Below the pieces are notes generated by a model. The model was not told the origin of the DNA, searched no databases, and saw only the letters and a list, made by a program, of their open reading frames with translations. A stretch of DNA of 15,945 bases from an uncultured bacterium. GTDB lineage: Bacteria > Actinomycetota > Coriobacteriia > Coriobacteriales > Coriobacteriaceae. Position 1 is the stretch's first letter. Each line of letters opens with the position of its first letter. Below, in pieces: positions 1-6,468 of this stretch. The position numbers and the translations under genes are program-made. The stretch is taken from assembly GCA_905215835.1 (NCBI GenBank), contig CAJMRR010000031.1, forward strand, positions 1 through 15,945. The letters run 5' to 3'.

Positions 1-41
1 CTTGCAGGCCACGGCAGCGTCTCCCCCACCGCGCCCCGCGC

Positions 42-47
42 TATACT
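42..47 (+). promoter_or_regulatory. Candidate -10 box of a leaderless gluQ promoter
   Basis: TATACT lies 7 nt upstream of the gluQ ATG at 55, so transcription would begin at about 54-55, on the start codon itself. There is no Shine-Dalgarno-like stretch between this box and the ATG. No good -35 is seen at 17 bp spacing (around 19-24). A leaderless transcript is an inference. Confidence 0.35.
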
Positions 48-54
48 CGTCCGC

Positions 55-1065
55 ATGGATATCAACGCACGCAACATAGCAACGCCCGCCGCGGACGCGC
101 CAGCGACGCCACCCGCCTCCGCCCCCGCGCCCGTCGTGGGCCGTTTCGCCCCGTCGCCCTCGGGCCGCATGCACCTGGGCAACGTGTTCAGCTGCCTGTG
201 CTCGTGGCTTTCGGCCCGCAGCCAGGGCGGCAGCATCGTGCTGCGCATCGAGGACCTGGACGATCGCTGCAAGCGCCCGGAACTTGCCGCTCAACTGATT
301 GACGATCTGACCTGGCTGGGGCTCGAGTGGGACGAAGGCCCCTACTACCAGCACGATCGCCTGGATCTGTACGAGGACGCCCTGCGCCAGCTGCAAGACG
401 CCGGCCTCACCTATCCCTGTTTTTGCACGCGTGCCGAACTCCACGCCGCGAGCGCGCCGCACGCCAGCGACGGCACGCCCATCTACCGCGGCGCCTGCAG
501 AGGTCTTTCTGCTGATGAAATCACCCGCCGCAGTGCCCTGCGTGCTCCGGCCACGCGCCTGCGCGTGCCCACCGTCGACGACCTCGCCAGCGACGTGATC
601 GAATTCGTGGACCGCACGTACGGAGCCCAATGCGAAGCACTCGCCACCGAGTGCGGTGACTTTTTGGTGCGCCGCAGCGACGGCGTGTTTGCCTATCAGC
701 TGGCCGTGGTGGTCGACGACGCTGCCATGGGCGTCACCGAGATCGTACGCGGATGCGACCTGCTTGGTTCCACGCCGCGCCAGATCTATCTGCAACATCT
801 GCTGGGACTGCCCACGCCGCACTACGCGCACATTCCGCTGCTCATGTCACCGGACGGCCGCCGCCTTTCCAAGCGCGATCGCGATCTGGACCTGGGCGAG
901 CTCCGCACCCGCTTTGGCACACCCGAGGCGCTGTTGGGATGGCTCGCCGGGCAAACAGGCATCGCGCCGGACACCACGCCGCGTACCGCCGAGCAGCTGG
1001 TCGAGCACTTTAGCTGGGACGTCATCCGCGCGCATCGGGAGAACATCACTGTAACGGTCGAGTAG
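55..1065 (+). CDS. gluQ: Glutamyl-Q tRNA(Asp) synthetase (GluQ-RS)
   Basis: This is a truncated class I glutamyl-tRNA synthetase paralogue (336 aa) that has only the catalytic core. In the known family it activates glutamate and attaches it to queuosine at position 34 of tRNA-Asp. Visible features are the VGRFAPSPSG entry strand (res 28-37), the HIGH-type motif HLGN (40-43), the zinc site C122-x-C124 with Y144-x3-C148, and the KMSKS-type RLSKR (270-274). The protein ends soon after the catalytic domain, without an anticodon-binding domain, which favours GluQ-RS over GltX. The first 27 residues are Ala/Pro-rich and absent from the usual family start. ATG 55 is kept because no better start with a ribosome site is seen, and a -10-like box sits 7 nt upstream. 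The gene is convergent with the phosphoesterase gene, with a 15-bp gap. The substrate is assigned by family only. Confidence 0.88.
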   Translation: MDINARNIATPAADAPATPPASAPAPVVGRFAPSPSGRMHLGNVFSCLCSWLSARSQGGSIVLRIEDLDDRCKRPELAAQLIDDLTWLGLEWDEGPYYQHDRLDLYEDALRQLQDAGLTYPCFCTRAELHAASAPHASDGTPIYRGACRGLSADEITRRSALRAPATRLRVPTVDDLASDVIEFVDRTYGAQCEALATECGDFLVRRSDGVFAYQLAVVVDDAAMGVTEIVRGCDLLGSTPRQIYLQHLLGLPTPHYAHIPLLMSPDGRRLSKRDRDLDLGELRTRFGTPEALLGWLAGQTGIAPDTTPRTAEQLVEHFSWDVIRAHRENITVTVE

Positions 1066-1080
1066 CCAGCCACCCCGCCT

Positions 1081-1806
1081 CTACGCAACATCCCAGGGCT
1101 GGAGTTCGTCGCCCAAGCGAACGATGCAGTCGTAGAGCACGGTGTGACGCTCGGCCGGGTTGGTATCCCGATGAAAATGCCCGTAGTACCAGCGCTTGTA
1201 GTCCAAGCGGTCTTCCAGCTCATCGAAAAATGCCGTAAGCCGATCAACGGAGGGGCAATTCCAGCCGGACGCTGGATAAAGCGTGGACGAAAGCATGCGC
1301 GTAGAGCAGGTGTGAGTGATCACGTAGTCGACCGTCCAGCCCACGCTGTCGAGCTTTGCCCGCGCCTCCTCAAAGTTGCGCTCGTCCGGCAGCTCCTGCG
1401 GCCACCAGCTGGAATACGGAATGCGGTATTCCTTGTCCACGCTCGTGGCGCCGCCCATGGTAAAGACCGTTGAGCCGTCGAGCTCAAAAACCTCGCCGCG
1501 CGTCAGGCGCCGTATGGGAGAGGTGTCCGACAGGCGCTGCGTCAGCCCACCGTGCCACAACTCCATGGGGCGCTCCGCCCAGTGATCGAAACGCTCGTGG
1601 TTGCCGTCGACAAACAGCACGGTATAGGGACGCGATTCCAGCCAAGCGATGTCGGCACATTCTTCGGCAGAGAAATCCCACGGAAAGCCAAAGTCGCCGG
1701 CGATAATCAGATAGTCGTCGCTCGTCAGACTATCCCCAAGGTCCCAGTCGCGCAGCTTTTGCATGTCGACGCCGCCGTGAATATCGCCCGTCACATAGAC
1801 CGTCAT
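1081..1806 (-). CDS. Calcineurin-like metallophosphoesterase
   Basis: This 241-aa cytosolic protein has the full set of metallophosphoesterase metal-ligand motifs. They are GDIHG (D8, H10), GDFG (D38), GNHE (N69-H70), ITHT (H165) and YGHFH (H210, H212). Such proteins use a dinuclear metal centre to hydrolyse phosphomono- or diesters, but the substrate cannot be read from the sequence. I start at 1806 (MTVYVTGDIHGG), where the fold begins. A longer reading from 1842 adds 12 residues not typical of the family and has only a weak ribosome site. The 79-aa membrane protein gene lies 76 bp upstream on the same strand, so the two may be co-transcribed. The second motif lacks the frequent second Asp (GDFG rather than GDxxD), a common variation. 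Confidence 0.85.
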   Translation of the reverse strand: MTVYVTGDIHGGVDMQKLRDWDLGDSLTSDDYLIIAGDFGFPWDFSAEECADIAWLESRPYTVLFVDGNHERFDHWAERPMELWHGGLTQRLSDTSPIRRLTRGEVFELDGSTVFTMGGATSVDKEYRIPYSSWWPQELPDERNFEEARAKLDSVGWTVDYVITHTCSTRMLSSTLYPASGWNCPSVDRLTAFFDELEDRLDYKRWYYGHFHRDTNPAERHTVLYDCIVRLGDELQPWDVA

Positions 1807-1870
1807 CGGATCACCACTTCCCTGTAAGTCGCTAGCCCGCATTCTGCACGATCACTAAGCCAACCGTTCC

Positions 1871-1883
1871 AGCCCTTAGGGCT
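1871..1883 (-). terminator. Small hairpin at the 79-aa gene stop codon
   Basis: AGCCC-TTA-GGGCT is a perfect 5-bp hairpin overlapping the stop codon of the upstream minus-strand gene. No T-run follows, so it may be only a weak pause or partial terminator. Confidence 0.2.
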
Positions 1884-2122
1884 TACCCCTCGTTCTTCCA
1901 TCCAAACGGGTCAAGCACCCAAAAAACCAGATCGAGCACGCCGCCGGTCATCATGGCGCCGGCAAGGGCCATGCAAACGTGCAGAGAGACGGCACTTCGG
2001 AGCACGTCGAACGGCCCCAGAACAGCCAGCAGCGCAACCGCTGTGCCGGCAAGGCACAACGCGAGGCACGGCCACGCGTCCTTGACGCACTTCTTTGCGA
2101 GATGCTTGGTGTTGTCACTCAT
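1883..2122 (-). CDS. Small membrane protein, two predicted helices
   Basis: This is an unrecognised 79-aa protein. I start at 2122 (MSDNTKHLAKK) because a clear AAGGAG lies 10 nt upstream; a longer reading from 2233 would add 37 residues with no membrane character. After a basic amphipathic N-terminus there are two hydrophobic segments, roughly residues 16-37 (WPCLALCLAGTAVALL region) and 43-72 (VSLHVCMALAGAMMTGGVLD region). A short charged tail (GWKNEG) follows. It probably sits in the cytoplasmic membrane with both ends inside. It lies upstream of and co-directional with the metallophosphoesterase. No functional motif is visible. Confidence 0.6.
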   Translation of the reverse strand: MSDNTKHLAKKCVKDAWPCLALCLAGTAVALLAVLGPFDVLRSAVSLHVCMALAGAMMTGGVLDLVFWVLDPFGWKNEG

Positions 2123-2244
2123 CAATATCGAACTCCTTAGAGGGTCGTTGTTCAGATACATGCCGCCGCGACAGAACGGATCGGCAGGGGAAGTGTCACA
2201 TGCCGTGCGGACACAAATGCCGATCGCCGTCACTTACCTACCGT

Positions 2245-2385
2245 TCACAAAAAAGCAGTCCGATTAATTTCCACGAAGATCTTGATCTCTTCCTCGGTCA
2301 GTGCGATCCTTCGATCAAGCTTCCTGGATAGGGGCTGGAAGATGAGACGGATGTCTCTAGGCACAACACCATAACGCCCGATCAC
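2245..2385 (-). pseudogene. Possible gene remnant or tiny ORF upstream of the AIPR-like gene
   Basis: On the minus strand an uninterrupted reading of about 46 codons (GTG at 2385 to TGA at 2245) has protein-like composition, including the string RKLDRRIALTEEEIKIF. A TAG interrupts the frame immediately upstream at about 2401-2403. In another minus-strand frame, 2360-2450 also reads without stops. There is no ATG and no ribosome site. This may be the decayed 3' end of a gene displaced by the AIPR/HNH island, or chance. The family is not recognised. Confidence 0.22.
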
Positions 2386-2393
2386 CGTTATGG
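2369..2393 (+). repeat. Perfect 8-bp inverted repeat in the AIPR-like gene leader
   Basis: CCATAACG (2369-2376) and CGTTATGG (2386-2393) are exact inverted copies around a 9-nt centre. The site lies 116 nt upstream of the ATG at 2509 and just before the leader terminator. It could be an operator for a dimeric regulator or an RNA hairpin; the sequence does not decide. Confidence 0.4.
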
Positions 2394-2499
2394 CTTTCGT
2401 CTAGAGCTGGGAGACCAGCTTTTTTGTTAGCGATGCTCCCTTTCAATCTCCGGCACTCCAAGAGCGCAGGCCTGTTGTTTTGACTACTTTAGACGAAAG
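2394..2499 (+). promoter_or_regulatory. Long-range inverted repeat that could mask the ribosome site of the AIPR-like gene
   Basis: CTTTCGTCTA (2394-2403) is the exact complement of TAGACGAAAG (2490-2499). The right arm runs into the Shine-Dalgarno GAAAGGG (2495-2501) that serves ATG 2509. In a full-length leader RNA this 10-bp pairing would enclose the attenuator hairpin and cover part of the ribosome site. Regulation is an inference. Confidence 0.35.
2405..2426 (+). terminator. Rho-independent terminator/attenuator in the leader of the AIPR-like gene
   Basis: AGCTGG (2405-2410), loop GAGA, CCAGCT (2415-2420) and a run of T through 2425 form a compact intrinsic terminator on the plus strand. 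No plus-strand gene precedes it within 1.3 kb, so it most likely ends a leader transcript of the gene starting at 2509, that is, it acts as an attenuator. It is flanked by a long-range pairing element (2394-2403 with 2490-2499). Confidence 0.55.
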
Positions 2500-2508
2500 G
2501 GTTTCGCT

Positions 2509-3918
2509 ATGAGCACCGACATTATTGTTCGCTTTACCGACAGCTACGAGCAAAAAGTTGGAGACATTAAAAAGATCGTCGGGCTGATGTCCCCCAAATC
2601 CATTATCAAAATTATCGACACGCTCGATCTCGATGCCAACCCCCGCAATTCCCGTTTGGGCTCAGTGACCGATGCTATTCAGGCATCCATTCGCGCTGAT
2701 GAACTTTCTCACACGCAAAAGCTCTTCCCTTTTAAATCAAAGGGAATTCTGCTTGCGTCCTCGAGCTACGAGCCCCTTGATCGCGGGCGTTATCGTCTAA
2801 GCTTTGCTTCTCACGACGAAGTTGAGGGAATTCTTGACGGCGGCCACAACACACTCGCAATCGGCAGCTACATTCTCAGCGAAGCCGAACATGCACTTGG
2901 CAATCGACCTCCCAAAAAGAACGAAGTCACAATCTGGGATTCATTCAAGCAAACATGGATGAACCGTCGAACCGATATTGAAGAGTATCTATCACTTCTC
3001 CGTGAAGAAAAAGCAGCCCTCAAAGAGAAAGGCATAAGCACTCTAGACTTCTCGATTCCTGTCGAATTGCTCGTTCCAACCAACCCAAACGATGCGCTCT
3101 GCGTTGAGAACTTCCGCACCTCACTTTTGGAAATCTGCGACGCTCGCAACAATAACGCTCAACTCACACAAGGCACCAAGGGCAATCAGGAAGGTCTTTT
3201 TGATTCCTTTAAGGCTCTTTATGCCGAAAAATATCCTGAATTTGCAGCCAAAATCAGCTGGAAAACCAACGACGGCAACCCCATTGAATCCAGAAAGCTT
3301 GTCGCACTCTCTTGGATCCCGTTATCGCTCATCTCAAGTAACGTCACCTCTGGCGACATCGAAGCGCCACAACTTCCCCTAGTCTATAGCGGCAAGGAGA
3401 AGTGCCAGGAAAAGTTCTTGCAGCTTATGAGGGATGACCGAGTAAGCAAAGCTGCTGGTTCAGCGCGCCGCGAACTCAAGAATCCGCAAGTTCTTAGCGC
3501 GCTCAAAGTGGCTACGGACCTTCCCGGTCTATACGATGAAATCTATTCGCGTTTCCCCAAGCACTACAACAAAACAGGAAGCTACGGAAAAATCGGCGCC
3601 GTTAAGAGCCTTAAGAATAGTCGCAATGAATACAAAACTCCCTTCTTTGAAAAGGCAACGGACAATCCTGTTCCTGATGGCTTTATCTACCCCCTAGTCT
3701 GCGGCCTCCGTGCATTGATGGAAGCAGATGATCAGGGGAAGGTGTATTGGAAAACCGATCCTCACAAGTTTCTCGATAGCCCCGCATTTGAAAACGTCGT
3801 TGCCCAGTACAGCGGCGTCATCCAACAATCCGATTACGATCCGCAAAAGGTCGGCAAAGGCGCTATGAGCTACACCGCCGCAGAGAACTCCATGAAGCTC
3901 GCAGTTCTTATGGGCTAG
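2509..3918 (+). CDS. AIPR/DGQHR-like protein, putative phage-defence factor
   Basis: This 469-aa protein is recognised only distantly. Residues 71-83 (LFPFKSKGILLA) followed by 107-123 (GILDGGHNTLAIGSYIL) have the layout of AIPR/DGQHR-type proteins. That family carries an 'N/K-x-GI' strand and then an 'ivnGGqTt' or 'DGqHR' loop, and is linked to abortive infection and restriction islands. The upstream LDANPRNSR segment (41-49) also recalls DGQHR/ParB-like N-termini. There are no TM segments or signal peptide, so it is cytoplasmic. The start is supported by GAAAGGG 7 nt upstream. GC content and third-position use are clearly lower than in flanking genes, which suggests transfer. It is convergent with the HNH endonuclease gene. 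The family call is moderate and a defence role is inferred from context only. Confidence 0.5.
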   Translation: MSTDIIVRFTDSYEQKVGDIKKIVGLMSPKSIIKIIDTLDLDANPRNSRLGSVTDAIQASIRADELSHTQKLFPFKSKGILLASSSYEPLDRGRYRLSFASHDEVEGILDGGHNTLAIGSYILSEAEHALGNRPPKKNEVTIWDSFKQTWMNRRTDIEEYLSLLREEKAALKEKGISTLDFSIPVELLVPTNPNDALCVENFRTSLLEICDARNNNAQLTQGTKGNQEGLFDSFKALYAEKYPEFAAKISWKTNDGNPIESRKLVALSWIPLSLISSNVTSGDIEAPQLPLVYSGKEKCQEKFLQLMRDDRVSKAAGSARRELKNPQVLSALKVATDLPGLYDEIYSRFPKHYNKTGSYGKIGAVKSLKNSRNEYKTPFFEKATDNPVPDGFIYPLVCGLRALMEADDQGKVYWKTDPHKFLDSPAFENVVAQYSGVIQQSDYDPQKVGKGAMSYTAAENSMKLAVLMG

Positions 3919-3924
3919 CGGCCT

Positions 3925-3980
3925 TGAAGGAGCGCCATATAGGCAAACGGAAGTGTCGAGCAGTGAGGCACCCTCCTTCA
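3925..3980. repeat. 8-bp inverted repeat with wide spacing after the AIPR-like gene
   Basis: TGAAGGAG (3925-3932) and CTCCTTCA (3973-3980) are exact inverted copies 40 bp apart, in the gap between the convergent AIPR-like and HNH genes. The function is unknown. Confidence 0.25.
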
Positions 3981-3991
3981 TATTTGATCGA

Positions 3992-4025
3992 GCGGACAGC
4001 ACTTTAGCACTTGAGTGCTGTCCGC
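3992..4025. terminator. Bidirectional hairpin between convergent genes
   Basis: A perfect 12-bp stem, GCGGACAGCACT (3992-4003) with AGTGCTGTCCGC (4014-4025), closes a 10-nt loop. It lies 74 bp after the AIPR-like stop and 62 bp after the HNH stop. It has no long T-run on either side, so it may need a factor or act mainly as a stem that protects the 3' ends. Confidence 0.5.
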
Positions 4026-4086
4026 CTGGCTCGCCGAACAAACTTAAACTGCATCGGCACAACGCATCGTTCCGATATATATTTTT

Positions 4087-4881
4087 TTAGCCCTTAAACA
4101 CCATATCGTTGTGATATTCAATAAACTCCGCCCTAGGACTTGATTGTTTGGGCAGTGTAATTCGCTCACCGTTATAACGCCATAGGTACTCATCTTCGGG
4201 CGCCTCGTGCCTAACCATGCTAGACACTATAATCTTCAAATCCTTCGTTATGGTTATAAGCCCTTGGTCAAATGCCCTATCGTGAAGAGCATTCAAAAGC
4301 AATCCGTTGTCTGGCGCAAGCCTCTCAGTTTTGGGATCGGACGCCTTCCATGGCTTGATGTGGCTCGCTACCAGTAATTTCTGATTCGATAGACCTGTTA
4401 AACAGCAATGCGAGTTGTAATTAACGAGCAATGTATTACGAAAGAACTGCTGATTAACGCGGGTTGAGATAATCACATCACGATCTCGTCCTTCCGGCAA
4501 GCTAGCTCCAATTGCATCTTGCAGATCGTCGCTCATCACATCGCCCGAATCAAGTTGATCAAGCTGGCCAAAGAAAGCATCAGCCGCTTCCTCAATCAAC
4601 TCGTCGCCACCCGATGAGTACTCCGCCCATACCATCTTGTCCATCTTGCTGGCATTAACCATTCCCACCTTGCCGCGCGCACGACGTCGTTCATCAAACG
4701 AAGCGAGGTTCCATATCTTCAAGGAAACCGCTGCCGGCGTTCTACCGATGGCGCGAGCTAACGTCTGCACGTCCTCACCTTTGTCATCAATCAACCTTGC
4801 AGGCAGAGCAAGGTACAAAAACAACGCCGCCAGGGTTTCTTCCCTCGACCAGTTTTTTCTTCGCTCCGCCATATCGACCAT
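4087..4881 (-). CDS. HNH endonuclease (HNH_2 type, putative restriction endonuclease)
   Basis: This 264-aa protein has two parts. Residues 9-90 (NWSREETLAALFLY, then IGRTPAAVSLKIWNLASFD) form an HTH/Myb-like DNA-reading module typical of this family. Residues 143-222 form the HNH_2 nuclease domain: FFRNTLLVNY, C160-LTG, SHIKPW (H174), DNGLLLNALHDRAFD (N192, H200, D201) and GLITI. The domain cuts DNA with a His-metal finger and is common in predicted restriction enzymes without a partner methylase. The start is ambiguous: ATG 4881 or ATG 4872 (MAERRKNW), neither with a strong ribosome site. The gene is AT-richer than the chromosome around it and convergent with the AIPR-like gene, which suggests one acquired unit. 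A housekeeping role is less likely. Confidence 0.78.
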   Translation of the reverse strand: MVDMAERRKNWSREETLAALFLYLALPARLIDDKGEDVQTLARAIGRTPAAVSLKIWNLASFDERRRARGKVGMVNASKMDKMVWAEYSSGGDELIEEAADAFFGQLDQLDSGDVMSDDLQDAIGASLPEGRDRDVIISTRVNQQFFRNTLLVNYNSHCCLTGLSNQKLLVASHIKPWKASDPKTERLAPDNGLLLNALHDRAFDQGLITITKDLKIIVSSMVRHEAPEDEYLWRYNGERITLPKQSSPRAEFIEYHNDMVFKG

Positions 4882-4990
4882 CTCGCTTGCACGTCATTTG
4901 CTCAGTGAGACCAGGATAACCCAAAGTACCCGATTCAAAACTGTCCCGGACGATTCCCCGCGCCACCCAAAAACTCATCCAACATTAATC

Positions 4991-5018
4991 TTGGCTCAAG
5001 AATCGCTTAATCTATAAC
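4991..5018 (+). promoter_or_regulatory. Candidate sigma-70-type promoter of the DUF4342-RR-HK operon
   Basis: TTGGCT (4991-4996), a 16-bp spacer and TATAAC (5013-5018) make a fair promoter 119 bp upstream of ATG 5137. The following leader is very GC-rich and includes a CAGGC-AGATC-GCCTG hairpin near 5091-5105. Confidence 0.4.
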
Positions 5019-5136
5019 CTGCACTATAGAGTTCGACCAAGGGCGGGGCGGCGCCGCGCAACGCAGGCCGCCGAACGCAACGCTCGCGCCCAGGCAGATC
5101 GCCTGGCGTCGCGCCCATCGAACGAAAGGACAGGTC

Positions 5137-5679
5137 ATGGACGACCTCGAAAAAGTTGAAACCATCCGCACCAAGTGCAACGTGAGCTACACCGATGCCA
5201 AGGCCGCGCTCGACGCCGCCGACGGCAACGTTTTGGACGCCATCATTTGGCTCGAGTCGCAGGGCAAGACGCAGACCACATCGGCGCACGCCGCCACCGA
5301 GTCCGTGCCGGTCGATGAGCCCTCGGCCGAGATGGTCGCCGCGCAGGCCGCCTACGAGAAGTCGAGCGAAAAGACCGACTTCTCCAAGAAGATGGACAGC
5401 GTGTGGGAGTACCTCAAAAAGCTCTTCCGCCTGAGCCTGGACACCAAGTTTATCGCCACGCGCCGCGATGCGATCATCCTCAACATCCCCATCCTGATCC
5501 CCATCATCGCCCTGTTTGCCTGGGGCGCTACGATTTGGCTGATGCTGATTGGCCTGTTCTTTGGCATGCGCTACCGCATCGACAGCGACGGCGACGTGCC
5601 CGGCAGCATCAACAACCTTATGAATCACGCCGCCGACGCCGCGGACGACATCAAGCAAAATCTGAACGGCGACAAGTAA
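5137..5679 (+). CDS. DUF4342 family membrane protein with UBA/TS-N-like N-terminus
   Basis: The N-terminus (res 1-43, EKVETIRTKCNVSYTDAKAA then DGNVLDAIIWLE) is a UBA/TS-N-like three-helix module as seen in DUF4342 proteins. A polar, charged linker (about 44-105) follows. Then comes one long or two closely packed membrane segments (about 112-148, rich in Ile/Leu and containing ILIPIIALFAWGATIW). The cytoplasmic tail contains DSDGDVPGS. The protein is 180 aa. The start is secure: AAAGGA lies about 7 nt upstream of ATG 5137. The response-regulator gene follows after 18 bp, so the three genes read as one operon. The molecular function of DUF4342 is unknown. Its place ahead of a two-component system suggests a membrane-linked partner or output of the sensor, which is inference. 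Confidence 0.75.
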   Translation: MDDLEKVETIRTKCNVSYTDAKAALDAADGNVLDAIIWLESQGKTQTTSAHAATESVPVDEPSAEMVAAQAAYEKSSEKTDFSKKMDSVWEYLKKLFRLSLDTKFIATRRDAIILNIPILIPIIALFAWGATIWLMLIGLFFGMRYRIDSDGDVPGSINNLMNHAADAADDIKQNLNGDK

Positions 5680-5697
5680 TCGCAGACGGGGGCACAC

Positions 5698-6468
5698 ATG
5701 GCACGGATCCTGATCGTAGAGGACGAGGAGAAAATCGCCCGCTTTGTGACGCTCGAGCTGGAGCACGAGGGCTACCAAGTGGAGCACGCCGCTGACGGCC
5801 GCACCGCCGTGGACCTGGCGCTGGAGCGCGACTACGATCTGATTCTGCTCGATGTGCTGTTGCCACAGCTCAACGGCATGGAGGTCCTGCGGCGTGTCCG
5901 CAAGCACAAGGATGTGCCGGTGATTATGGTCACCGCGCGAGATGCCGTGATGGACAAGGTGGCCGGGCTCGATGCCGGCGCCGACGATTACCTGACCAAG
6001 CCGTTTGCGATTGAGGAGTTGTTCGCACGGATCCGCGTTGCGCTGAAGCGCTCGGAGGCCGTGCGGGCGGCTTCGGGCGTTGGCGGCGTTGGGGCCGGGG
6101 AGGGCGCTACGGGTGCCGCTGCGATACCCCCGGCTGGAGACTCAGCCAAGACCTCAGCCGCGCCCTCCCCCGCCGCGCTCACCGTCGGTTCGGTCGCGCT
6201 CGATCCCGACCGCCGCGAAGTCACGGTCGGCGGCTCGCCCATCGTGCTGACCGCCCGCGAGTTCGACGTCCTCGCCCTGCTTATGGCGCATGCCGAGACC
6301 GTGCTCACGCGCGAGCGCATTGCGCACGAGGCGCTGGGCTACGAATACGTGGGCGACACCAACAACGTCGACGTGCACATCGCGCACCTGCGCGCCAAGA
6401 TCGAGGACGCCGGCGGTGCCCGCATCATCCAGACCGTGCGCGGGGTGGGCTATGTCTGCCGCGCGTAA
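5698..6468 (+). CDS. OmpR/PhoB-family DNA-binding response regulator
   Basis: This 256-aa protein has a receiver domain (about 1-120) with acidic pocket residues E8, D9 and E10, phospho-acceptor D52 (LILLDVLLPQLNG), T80 and K101 in the KPF motif. The winged-helix effector (about 160-256) contains LTAREFDVLALL and ends IIQTVRGVGYVCRA. The two are joined by an unusually long linker rich in Gly, Ala and Pro (about 122-158), where OmpR relatives usually have only 10-20 residues. Phosphorylation by the kinase encoded just downstream is expected to change DNA binding in the cytoplasm. A GGGGG stretch is the likely ribosome site. The stop codon lies inside the kinase gene (17-nt overlap), implying translational coupling. 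Confidence 0.92.
   Translation: MARILIVEDEEKIARFVTLELEHEGYQVEHAADGRTAVDLALERDYDLILLDVLLPQLNGMEVLRRVRKHKDVPVIMVTARDAVMDKVAGLDAGADDYLTKPFAIEELFARIRVALKRSEAVRAASGVGGVGAGEGATGAAAIPPAGDSAKTSAAPSPAALTVGSVALDPDRREVTVGGSPIVLTAREFDVLALLMAHAETVLTRERIAHEALGYEYVGDTNNVDVHIAHLRAKIEDAGGARIIQTVRGVGYVCRA

Noticed and set aside
822..1247. Minus-strand ORF of 141 codons spanning the gluQ end
   Set aside because: It overlaps gluQ and the phosphoesterase, both with complete catalytic motifs. Its Ser/Arg-rich composition is a shadow.
3694..4062. Minus-strand ORF of 122 codons at the end of the AIPR-like gene
   Set aside because: It is antisense to the coding region and runs through the perfect hairpin at 3992-4025. 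No family features or ribosome site.
4996..5907. Long minus-strand ORF of 303 codons
   Set aside because: It lies opposite the DUF4342 and response-regulator genes, whose motifs and ribosome sites are clear. Its His/Val/Gly/Leu-rich composition is typical of an antisense reading of a GC-rich gene.
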